Source of the DNA: Haemonchus contortus
Lineage: Eukaryota > Nematoda > Chromadorea > Rhabditida > Trichostrongylidae
Assembly: GCA_000469685.2 (NCBI GenBank)
Contig: LS997563.1
Span: 32,421,968-32,485,967 of the forward strand
DNA: 64,000 nucleotides
Reading direction: 5' to 3'
Shown: positions 12,201 to 24,200 of the stretch, in pieces
Numbering within the stretch: position 1 is the first letter of the stretch
How the letters are laid out: every line of letters begins with the position of its first letter
Notes under the pieces: generated by a model
What the model saw: the letters and a program-made list of their open reading frames with translations, nothing else
Databases searched by the model: none
Told to the model about the DNA's origin: nothing
Position numbers and translations under genes: made by a program

Positions 12201-15200
12201 GTAGTTCAGATGCCCCCATTATACATCATTTGTCATTGCTTAGGCGACAGGTTAGTCCCAAACGTCGGATTTTGCGCGGTTCAGCTGTTATACCGGGGAC
12301 AAGCTAAACAAGATGACTTACCGAACTAGAATCAGCCTTAGATTATGATCAGCTCTCGTGGACGAGAACCAAAATCAAAGAAGGTAAGCCCGTCGAAGTG
12401 CACTGAGGTTGCGGCTCACTGCACATTATCACGTCAAGGCTACTTTTCCCACACAATTGTACTCGTAATGCCATGACATTCTTTGGATTACTTATGTAGA
12501 TGAAGGCAAGAAAGCGTTGTTGAAGTGCACGTTAGAAAAGGTCTATGGTCAACTGCTCTATGCTAAACCTATGGGAACATTAGTCATGTATGAAAATGCC
12601 ATGACGAGTGTCACAGTCACGGTACAGGGAATCCCAGTCAAAGTGAGAACCAACGGCTTCACAGGACCACTGGATGCCGCCAAAGTCAAAGCATAGGTTT
12701 TAAGAATGCACCCGAATCTTTGCTGTTTTGATTTCGATGCTGCTCTGATGCTTTCAACCTATATTTTAAAATGCAGGGACGTTTGGAAGTATCGCAGGCA
12801 GGCCTTAATCTGAGGCATAGACGATAAGTCTTATAGAGAAGTCGCCTTAGATAGATTGAGGTCAATTGAGCTGTCTAATGACCGAATTTAGAGAGGGAAA
12901 ACGACGTTCTATAGAGAGGCTTCCCTGGTAATCATACTTAACCTTCACTCTTACTTATCTTCTTACTGACACTACAACTTTCATGGAGGGCAAGCACGGA
13001 TCAAACATTGCTACGTATGGGAAGCTTCGGCAAACATTGCAGTTTCTTAATTTCTCTGTCTCCTGGAAGTAGTATACCCGAAGTACATAGAGGCGTTTTA
13101 GCTGGGAACAGAATTAGACTCCCTCACTAACCCTTTGCCAAAAGGAACAGAGATCGATTCCTTTTGACAAAGAGTTAGTGAGGGAGTCTAATTCTGTTCC
13201 CAGCTAAAACGCCCATGTAAACCTGTAGTTTTTGTCCAACTCCCTTGATGTTAGATGTTAATGGACTTCCAACAAGACAACAGGCAACATTAGCTCCTAA
13301 TTATCGCCTAGTTTTCACACTAATGTGACAAAGTGCACTTAAAGGTACTGAGCTTAAAAGCCTCAGAAGGGGAGGTGGGGGATGTTGAACTCAGCTGCGC
13401 GATGAAAGGTACCGAGCTCAAAGCCTCAGAAGGGAAATTAGGGGATGTTGGTCTTAACTGCGCAATAACTGGACAAATATGAAGCGAATCTTCCACGGTA
13501 GCCGGGCATACGGTGGAATTTCGTGTATTTCTACAATCGCGAGCAGGCACTTTTTCATTAACCTCGGCATCAGGGTGCAAGGTCCGTAATCATCCATTGA
13601 AACTGCGCCGCAATCACTACATTGCGACCCATACATTGCATACTCCAATCACCCATTGAACTCATTCTGGGACACACAATGGGTGCAACAAGCGCAGCAC
13701 GCCATGGCACAAATTCATCACGACGATTACTGTATTACAAGTAGCAGAGTACAAGTACAAGACAAGTATTATCCGCAGAATTTTTATTGGCCTACTGTAT
13801 GCCACACAATCCTGTCGACTGCTTTCAAGCGTAAGATTCATATTATGAACGAGCTCATCTTGAATCAAGGAAAATGTCGGATTTATCAGTGATTATCAAC
13901 ACCGTGGGTGGTTCCATATGTCATCTACACATTCCACATACTTTCTCAATAAGATTCTTTTGCAAAACTCAGTAAAAAAATCAGCAACCGCTGGAGGGGC
14001 CATACTGGAAAAAATAGCTCACCCTGAACTGCTCCGTGAGGTCAACCATCAGCGGTTTTGAGTCCACTTTCAACGATGTGCGATCACAGAATTTCCTCCA
14101 TACCGTAACCGAATGCCATTCATTCAGTGCGAATGGTCCTCGATACATGTCCTCAATTGCACCCTCACCGCAGTCATGCCTGAAATCGTATTTATGAAGA
14201 TATATACTATAATGATTCAAATTATCTAAGAAAAAGTGGGGGCGATGCTCAATGCATTGAATGTAAATATCGTGGTTGCGCCAAAAAGGCACAGGTTGTG
14301 AGACGTGGGGGTACCGGAACTCTTCCCCGATTGCGGCATTCTCCCTTGCGGCATGCGGCAAATGCCACTGCAATTACCGTACTCACCCCGCCCCCCGCCA
14401 ATCGATATGACGCAATATTTTTCGTTGGTTGCCTTTCTTTTTTTATTGGTTTTGATCGTTTTTTATCTTTCTTTTTCTTGTTTTCATATATATTAGACTT
14501 GTTTAATTAGAATGACTCCTCCTATATTAGCGACGATCAATACCGCATTGGAATTGAAAAGAGCGGCCAGTCAATTCAAATAATTAAAGGACTCCCTACC
14601 TCACTAATTGCGCGCTCCAATCTTCCATCGCAATCCTGCGATACGCTGCGGGTGCAGCGTGCGCGACGCCGTCTTCGGGGAAGTGTTCCCGGACCCTGAG
14701 ACGTGGTGCTCCTTGAAACTACATCCTTCCTACCTCGTCTATTCCGTGGGAGTTAAACTAGCAAAGATTGGCAATATCATTGTGCAATGTGGGTGATTTG
14801 CGCCTTCACCTGATAAGACCACCTTTTGATTTTATTATTTCGCGTAGAGTGATGAGTACTGTTATTTCGTTACTTTGAAGGAACTTCTTCTAGGCTTCTA
14901 TCTTCTGCGCTAACAAGATGATACAAGAAGATCTAAGGGATAAAGACTTTGACGCAAACCAATCCCGTTTTCGGATACGCTCTGCATTCAACTATCATTT
15001 AGAATTGCGATGGCGCTTGGATATAATGACTTGCGGTGGTTAGTCATACAAGTCAGTGATTTTATACTCCCAGACAAGTCTGGTACCAATTTACCGACCC
15101 CTTACGTATAGAAGGTCCCGAGTATCGATCCAGGATTCGATCCTGGACCATTCGCTTGGGATAACGCATTACAAAAATTCCTTATTTAAGTGATAGCCCT

Positions 15201-18200
15201 TTTTGCGTGCCCATTTTTTATCCTCAGCTATTTATCAGCTGATAATGGTATCCCTGGTCTTGCCAAGTCGTTTTTAGGTTAAACATTCAACGAATTTTAC
15301 AGTATAACGTTTCGACTTGATCGCTTTTTTCGAAAGTCAAAGTATTGCTAATGAATTCCGCTGTAGTACACGGGATAAGATAAATTCATGGTTGAATGAA
15401 AAATCGTCTTCTTGGAACTCCCCCATTCTCAGTAACACGAATATTGCCTTTAAACTCTGTATCAAAATTCCTGTCTATTTGGGAAATTGCAGATTATCCC
15501 CGTACTTCGTGGTACGGTTGACGTCATCCTTGACTTTACCTAATTAGGTGAACTTGATTGTTGCTTAACCCAACTTGCGTTTGTTGACGGCGGCCGCCGA
15601 TTTGGGCTGTCTGGTATGAGGTATATCATCGATCACGTTTAAGCTCCTGGCTTACGTCCAAGATCAGCAAGAAAAGTGAGTAAGATTGAGCCCTGATGCG
15701 CACCACGACGTTAACTTTTTCCTCGCCCTCCACAGCTTATCGAGAAAAATGCCAGTCAAAACATCTACTACAGTCAGAACTCACTTGATGGGACCATATG
15801 ACCACCTTACTTGAAATTCAGTTTTCATTATGTTTCCCGTTTCCATCCTCCACCCGACCGGAAAGGCTGTAGCTACCCCATATGTGTGTAGAGCCCACCA
15901 TGCGTTTGACTCCCCCTGTATCGGGTTTCCTTGCACGAGCATTTTCTCGCTTCCCACTATACTACGCTTGTGAACAAATTAATGACCACGGCTTCGAAAG
16001 ATTGACTATATCACAAAAACAAATGAACCATGGAATACGGCAAAAATGGTCAAAAATTGATTTATTTGGTGGAATTCGTGGTTGCAATTCTCCTCATTCC
16101 TCCCGACATCCCTCAGTGCTTTACTAGTTGGATTTGATCACGAATGTATTTTTAAAAGGATGAAGAATAACGTTTTTGGTCGTTGGTGATTCCTGCCTGA
16201 GGGATGAGGCTCCGCATCTAACTTCCATTTACAGACGTATTTTAATTGAAGGCGTTTTTTATAAGTGACAAATCTGGTACCAGCTAGCCGACCCCGTTAG
16301 GATGAATGGATTGGTTTAACCAAACGGATGTCGAGCCGGGATTCGGTCTTGTGCCCATGGCATACTTGTAAAACGTCACTTGCCACTGCACCACTTCCGC
16401 ACACGTTTGCATTATAAAAAAATAAATGATCCCTTCAGTTTCCGGAAGTGATCACGTCGTCTTGAAGGTTTACTACAAAACGTCGCACCTCGTTACGAGT
16501 CTTTGAGAATCCTACCATGGGAATATGGTTGGATGACGTAAGCTTGTGAGAGAATTTCTTGCGCAAATTTTTCATCTACATTTTTCGTACTAGAATAGTC
16601 ATAATTCCGAAGTAGAACTTGAGCAGGCTTCACATCGCACCAACCTGAGGGACAAAACAAAAATGACTCTTTCCACTTACTTATGGAAATTGTACCCAAT
16701 TCTCATGGTTCAGGAGCGGATGTTCACTTTTCTCATGACGTTGCTGTGTATGTATACTAGTGTGAGTGGGAACACTGAATACTGTGAATGGGACCTGGGA
16801 ATACTGAATGGGAACAAGGACCATTGCCCTATCCGAATGGATTCAAAATGATTCCGCCGTGGGTCCCGATTCTTAAAATTGACTTCTCCGCGAAACCAGT
16901 GCAGGTGGGATCCGCGAGTTCCAATGAATCGACTCCATTATGAAGCAGTTTATGCGATATTCCCATAGTAACAAATGGCGAACAACTGTAGATTCGATTC
17001 AATTTCCCGAACTGGCTGAGTTTTGGTTCAAGGGTTACTAGGAAGTAGCAGTAGGATGAGAAACATCAAGTATGGAGCAATAAAATAATTGGCTTAATGT
17101 GTAAAATTGCCATGATACCATCAAAGAGTGGCTGCCACGTCCCTCTGATTAAGTTTCTTGGCGTTAATCAATCTCGTTTCTCGGCATTTGACCTCCATTC
17201 GAAATCTTAGTGGCGATTTTATTGCGTTACTGGACTATGAAATGTCTTGAGGTGGTCAGCCGCTATATAAGAAGCATGAAAGGCTTGGGCGGATATCAAT
17301 CAGATATTCGGTCCCCGACCCGTTCATGTGATAGTGCCACACCATCTACGCCCTTTTATTTGTTTATTCACATGAATCATTTGCTAAATTGATGGCTGTT
17401 GAGAGCTGCGTTGTCAGGATCTCGATGGCTATTTATAACCTCTCAGCGAGGAAATTGGCAGTTTGTCACAGCCATCACGTACAAAATATTATTCTCGAGC
17501 GTAATGGGGGAGAACACCTACAGCTTTTCAAAGATGACTGCGTATACTAGATATCCTCTCGTTGAAGCTGCCTACTATCTTACACCACACGTTCACGCCT
17601 GCATTGAAGCAATTCCATTTTAGGATGCCTTTATCCTTCCAAACGAGTCGAGACCGCAGAATGTGCAAGGTTTTGCCTAAGTTGGTATCCATTCCGAGGT
17701 CGATCCAATGCTGAGTGATACTACACCATCTACACCGTATTTCTGCAGTATCGGGGAATTTATTAAGTGAAAGTTCAAACTGGGTTTGTCTGACTGCTTT
17801 GTCACTGACGTGGAATAAAGAGGGAGCATCTACATTAATAAATATGCATAGGTTCTGAATAGACCAGATTGAGTAAGGGCCAACTGCGAGAAAAACGTCA
17901 CGGGTGGCAGGATATTCGGAAATGTTTGGTTCAAAATGGACAAAGTGGTATTACTCCTGCGTGGTACTAGTATGAGACGAAAAAATGAATTGGGAAGCAG
18001 TGTTTGAACTGAAGATAAAACAATCAGTAAAGATATTTTGGGCAGCCAGCGGCAAAAAATTGTCATAAGAAAATGAGGAAATCATAGGGAAGGAAATAAA
18101 ACTGAAGGCGATGAAGAACAAGAAGCAGCAGAGAGAAAAAGGAGTAAAAAGGTTGAAAGAATTAATTAGATGGAAAAAACAGTCACTGAAGAGAAATAGG

Positions 18201-21200
18201 ACAATGGCAATCAGAGACCGAGGCAATATGAGAGATTCAGTAGCGAAGTCATCACGGATGATTAGGGTTTGATTGAGGGAAATGAGGAACTGCACAAAAT
18301 TAGGCTTGTATAGGCTTATATTATTATTTATTAATTAGGCTATAAAAGGAAAATGTGTCATGAAAAAAGGACAAACTTGGGACAAGAACGGCCTTGATCC
18401 CTGTGTTGATTTCTTTGAGAAACAAGCCACTTTTTTAGTATTGCAACAGTGACGGTTATAAGCCGTCACTGACTAGAAACCAAAAAACCATCACGGCTAT
18501 ATAATAAAGTAAGTGTTGACTTTTGTTGTAGGAGGTTAACAAGTTACCATAAAAAGTGGATAATTAATTTGGAATAATCCTAAACATATTATGAAAGAGG
18601 GGATAAATATGGGCCTGGAAATGCAATAGCCGGTTGAGGCGACTGGCCGATTCCATCTAACTTCGGTGGCACTCTTAAGTACCTAGAAATGTAGGTGACA
18701 AGGCTGGAAAGAAGAAAGAGGGGAAGTCGTCTAAGCTCGGTTTCTCAGGTCGAAGAGGCCCAATCTACCAATTTTTTGAGAAAGAGCTGCAAGTATGGAT
18801 GACCTGTCAGAAAACTGACCTCAAATGATTTTTTCTTTGTTTGCAATTTCATTCAAATTTCTCAATACTGAATAATTATATGTATGTAAATGAATATAAG
18901 TGGACGTGCTCAATTTTTCACTGACAATATACAACACCTTCAACGAAGCCAATACAGAACATACCTACACCAATACGATAGCTAAAACTTTTGCTCGAAC
19001 ACCTTCAAAAGATCGATTTGGTTTTCTTCGATTGTTTTCCAAATTAGAAAGGCCTTGACATTTAGAACGTTTTCAAGATTGTGCGAACTGTGCGATAAAT
19101 GTTCCTGAGGGCCAAAGTTCACGACTAAAATAATATCCGAGATTGCTCAGCTGTACTAGTTCCTCGCCCTGATATACCGCATTAGCTGTTATCGTGTCGA
19201 AAAACAGACTAGCTAGGGCTAGATCGGGCGCAATAATTGCTCAAAATTTGACTCATCAACGCCTGTACTTCAAGAATAGAGTGGATGCGTTATAGGCCTG
19301 CTCGATTCAAAAAATAGTGCACACATGCTAGGGATTCCAATAACCGATATTCTCTTTTGTATGGATTTAATTATTTGGCTCTGTGATATACCTTGGGCGA
19401 GCAGGTGTTAGAAAAATGTTAATGGCGATTAGCAGAAAATTGTAAAGTGAGGGTCACAGCAACACAAAATTTTGATTGCATGCAATCTCGACCCATAGCA
19501 ACAACGGAAGTCGAATTTAACAATTTTTCCTTACTCACTTTTATAGCATGACTTCATGGAAATTTTGCACAACCCCTTCATTTCTACTACTTCTGGTGTG
19601 CTTAGGTTCCGCGATTTTTGCGAAGTTCATCACTTTCCTTGCCACCGGTACACTATTGTGCACCATTTCACCTCCACTTCTCAAATTAAAAAAGGAATCC
19701 CGAAATTATCGTCTACCACCTTTCAAGGTGCACTTCGATGCTGATCCCTTTTGATGATAGCTTCCTGAGATTCGTCTTTTCCATCCCACACCCAAATGTT
19801 CGCTTTCAATGGTTCGAGTTGAGAATGGTTAGTATGTAGCAACTTTTAACCTTTTTCACATATGCTTCGAAACCTGAGCTGAAGTCCTATGCGTAGGAAT
19901 ATCTCGAAAAGGGATTACCGGCTCCATGCCTGATAAACTGATCTTACTCTTTTAAATTCTTCGATGCACCCCTATACAGAAAGGCAACTGAATACTGACA
20001 GATTGGAGATTTCATCCGCTTGGAGGCAATCAGTTGCCTCTTTGCCAGCTAATCCGAAACGAAAGCCTGATGTTGCCCTTTTTCAACTCATGAATGAACA
20101 GCCGCACCTCACCCCCACTCCTCACACCTCTCCTTGCACATCTTGCACACACTTGCATGCACTAGAAGTGCAACTTTTCTAATCATGAATTGAACATTAA
20201 GTTACATTCCCCCAAGACAGCTACATTTTCTCTATGGGATGCTTCAGAAAAAACCGTGACATGGAATCTAACTGCTCCATCATGTAGTTCCATGAGTCTT
20301 CAACTTTTTCAACTAATTTTGAAAATCCACACTGCGTGAGGAATCTCAAAAAAAGGGGTGATGATGAATTAGGAAATTTTAGCTAATCAGATTGCACACC
20401 TACATATTATACGCGGGATAAGAAATCGGGGATCAGGAATTTTTATGGGTCCAGGGATGCTACAGCGCATTAATATTTAGTCATTACTCAGAAGGTGAAG
20501 AGCGAAATCTTGCCAAAGAAAGACGATTGAATGTGTGAAATAACGCAGTGAAACAAATGTTTCGAAGAATAAACTATTTCGTTCATCTATTCGTTTCGAC
20601 GATTCACTCCTACGACGAAAAGCGAATTGCCTAGGCGTCATCCTACAGCGAGCTTATAAAAATACGGGTGAATAGACATATGACACCGTTCCTGAATCAA
20701 GGAGCGACTTATGCCGAGAAGTTCAATAGGTTGCGAGATAAAGCTGATTGTGAACTAGGTTTCATAGAGGTGATATCATGGCACAACTCTGATGAAAAAA
20801 AATTGATGGTAGGATCCTAAAGAGGCTCTGAAGTGGTGTGGAGTAACAGAGCTTCCTAGAAGTAGTTAGTTTGAGACACGAAACCGTACTAGAAATTGCA
20901 CTCTCTGAGGTTTTCAATTTGCTGGCAATACGGAGTAATATATGAGGCCAAAACCGTGCGCTTCCCAGAATGCTTCATATCAAATTCTTTTCTGCGAAAA
21001 TTCACGACGATTAATGAAAGAGTGATTTCCAAGATAAGTGAACAATCCCACGAAATTTTGATTTCACAGGTGAACCAGCTACGTTGGAGAATTTTTCTAT
21101 TAAGCGGTTACTCACCACAAAGTAGGTTACTCAGAATCAACGAAAAATGACTACGGCTTTATAGATTACTCACAGTTTCCGATGAGAGTTTCAGATTAAA

Positions 21201-24200
21201 GCTCGAAGAAATTACATTGAGCATTTGATCATTTATCCGAAGAATCGCACCCTCATCCGCTCTTCACACAAGACCCAATATTTTGTGATGAATTCAGGCC
21301 GAGGACGAAGGGTTAATCAGATATTTCTGTGGAAGGATCATACAGAACCCCGCGATTTCACTATATCGTTAGGCTTCGCTTGCAAACAAATTTAGGTGGT
21401 ATGAGTTCCACCAACAAACTCGTCGTCGCCTATCTCCGAAATTCAGAGGCGTAGAGTTTTTATGAGACCAATCTATGTTTGAAAATAGTGATTTTTCCAA
21501 AATTATATTGTTATATCTCTCCAAATATTTACTCAAAGGGTAATGCTACCCAGAAGACAATCGGTACCAGTTATTAAGGAGCAGATTGAGTGAAATTTTT
21601 AAGTTCTTTAAGATATACCACTATTCCGATAAATTCCATTAAACTGTCGGGAATCTAATATATGTTGAGGAAAAGATTGCTTCTGAAAAAGGATGCTATA
21701 GAGAGCGATTCTCTGGAAGAATGAACAATTTCGTTACTTTGTTTCGTTTGCGAAAGCCAATGTAAACATTTACGAAATTCCTTGTGAAAATGGTGGAACC
21801 CTTGGTATTTTTCCGTTTTCCACCAGCTCAGGTGGAACGGCAGGGCTGCTCCGATGCAGTATCACGCAACTAATCGTAATGCTTTTGCTAGGCTTCTATG
21901 AGAAACTCACCTTAGGATGATATTAGGACCGATGATGGCGACTGAAATGTAGTCGTCAGCATTGAACTGACCAGCGAAGAACAGGATCGCATCGCGTTTT
22001 TCTGACGTTCTGAAATTTGTTGTTTTTCAATTAAATACGCTGAACCACCGTAATAATTCCTGCAATTCTGAGGAACTCTGTTCCCCTGCATCTCAAGATG
22101 GATGTGCGCTGCAGCGTTTCACGAGAAAAGAAGCGTATGGATACGGTTTATGACATCGGCATAAGAAATGAGAAGGATACTCTACGGTAAGGTGGGATTA
22201 CGGTAGCTTTGATTACCGTGAAATCGCACTGATGATGATTTTACGTAATATTGTGATTCAATCAATTTCCATTGTAGGAGGACTAAATGTGTAGTTGTGG
22301 GGAGTTCATATGAGTCATATGAGAAATGGAAAGATTTCGTTTCCTATCCCCCCCCCCCTTCCAAACAGGGCAATTTGGGAGATATCGATGTAGCAGTGGA
22401 GCAAGGTAAGGAAGTTTAAGTGGAGGGACCACCGTCATAGAAGACATCTTTGTGAATTATCGAGAAAAATAATTGCTCATTCTGATGAAGCGCTATCTAT
22501 AACGATTTATGTCATGAAATATCTTTGCCGGAAATGAATTAATGCCTTCCGAGGGGATATTTTGTGTTAGATGAAATGGTGATCGTAGCCTGGTGGTGGA
22601 TAAAAGTGGTTGTAGAATCAAATTAGGTTACTTCGTGAGGTTCAATTCCAACGTGGAAGTGCGTAACGCTACGGACTATGTTATTTAACAGATTTTTATT
22701 TCGTTGTCGTTCACTCCTAGGTTTAAGCTCTGTATGATATTATGTAGCTCAGCCGACTGCAGTACTTGTTGAAATGTTCCAATCGCACCCCAACCCCCAT
22801 CTGCCCCCATAAAGGCTCAAATGAAACAACTTTCTTCAAGTCTTCAGTCGTCTTGTTTGTTTGCTGTCACACACAGGAAAAAACACCCTCTTCTCCATAT
22901 GCATACATAAGTAACTAGTTTGATGGCCTACTAAACCCAATTTGGCGTATGGAGGCCGTAGATGAATAGAAAATCTGAACGTTTTCGTCTAAATCGAGTC
23001 GGTGCAAAATAATCAAAAGGACCCAGTGGTCCATACTTCGTATTACTCAATACCTATGTAATGTGGAACAAAAATTTTCCATAATCATGTGGTAGAGGCT
23101 TCACTTATTACTCAGTTGAGATGAGTCTTCTTTAGAGACGGAGGTGGTGATTCCTCATCAACATCGACGCTTGATGTTAATAATGCGTTCTTGGTAAGTC
23201 TTGGGATGTTGCAAAAGGATTAATGGTCATCCCGGCGTGGTGGGTGGATCGGCAGTAATTTAGGCAGTTTGCTACCAAAAACACCCCACTAGCTTGACTA
23301 AAGTTCTATCGGGTACTGCATTCGGCCCCGATTAATCATCCTCTATGCCCGGCATGAAAGAAAGAGAAAGAAACTGAAACCAATTTTTTTCATCATCCAG
23401 ATGTCGGTAGGAACTGTCTAAAAATCCTGGAAACGGGGAGAAGTGGAAAGTCAGAATGTTTCAATGACGTGCTGGATCTCCTAACCTTCCTAGATGCGGT
23501 TCCACAGTAATGAGCAGAGATGGTAACTGAGAAAGGAGATCATGTATGACGCTCTGGCAGCAGGTGTGTTCATAGTAACATTGACAAAAGCCGAATAATA
23601 GAGATCCTGCACCATGCTGTTGTTATCCTCTGCTTTAGATTGGCAGGATGTAAGTACGCAGACCGTATCCTGGCATCTAGTAAATTCCGCAGAATCAGAT
23701 GTCAAGGTAAGCAACCCCAACCCAGTGCATGAGATTTTAACAGATATCATGCAATGTGTTGGAGTTGCTCCTTTGCCCACCCAGTAGTATTCGCCTCCTC
23801 TCCCCTCCTCGCTACTCCTAATATATCGTAACCGTTGAAGCCACGACTGTTCCCTATGGATCTTGTTTGCTTTATCCAAACAATATGTTATAATGTTTGT
23901 AGATTGAAAGTGTTGTGCCGCCGGTTATTTGATCCATCCTCGAGAGGACTGCTTAAAAGGTTCGGAAGAGCATGTTAAGCCGAGCTGTCGGATCGTGTGC
24001 TGCATAGCTGCATATCTTATGCTTTGCTATCCAGACGAGGTTCAAGCTTTTTACTGAGACCAAAAAAATTGGAAAAAATGAAAAAAATGGTACATTTTAT
24101 GTTAGTGATCCGTCCCAGAGTTCTGTAATGGGGAACTTTTTTCCAAGTACCTACTGTTCCCAGGTAATGTTACATCCAGAATCCTTGAAGGGCGCAGAAA

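Larger units (their letters stand above)
7752..14022. other. Intron 3 (6.3 kb) filled with repeats
   Basis: Between exons 14179-14023 and 7751-7635. It contains a degenerate SINE with an embedded palindrome (9801-10130), a 496-bp MITE (11687-12182), a 120-bp hairpin (13093-13212) and a 64-bp tandem pair (13341-13466). I found no coherent coding sequence. Confidence 0.6.
14180..21910. other. Intron 2 (7.7 kb), SINE fragments, no confirmed gene
   Basis: Separates exons 22009-21911 and 14179-14023. It contains minus-oriented SINE copies (15027-15172, 16264-16402, part at 17280-17354). A pair of short inverted, GC-rich blocks lies near 14300-14345 and 14650-14700. One isolated exon-like frame is at about 16500-16643. 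Confidence 0.5.

Noticed and set aside
13320..13580. Minus frame with repeated Ser/Pro peptide
   Set aside because: It translates a 64-bp tandem DNA repeat; no gene context.
23490..23879. Minus-strand open frame of 129 codons
   Set aside because: No domain or splice sites that fit the laminin-G gene around it.
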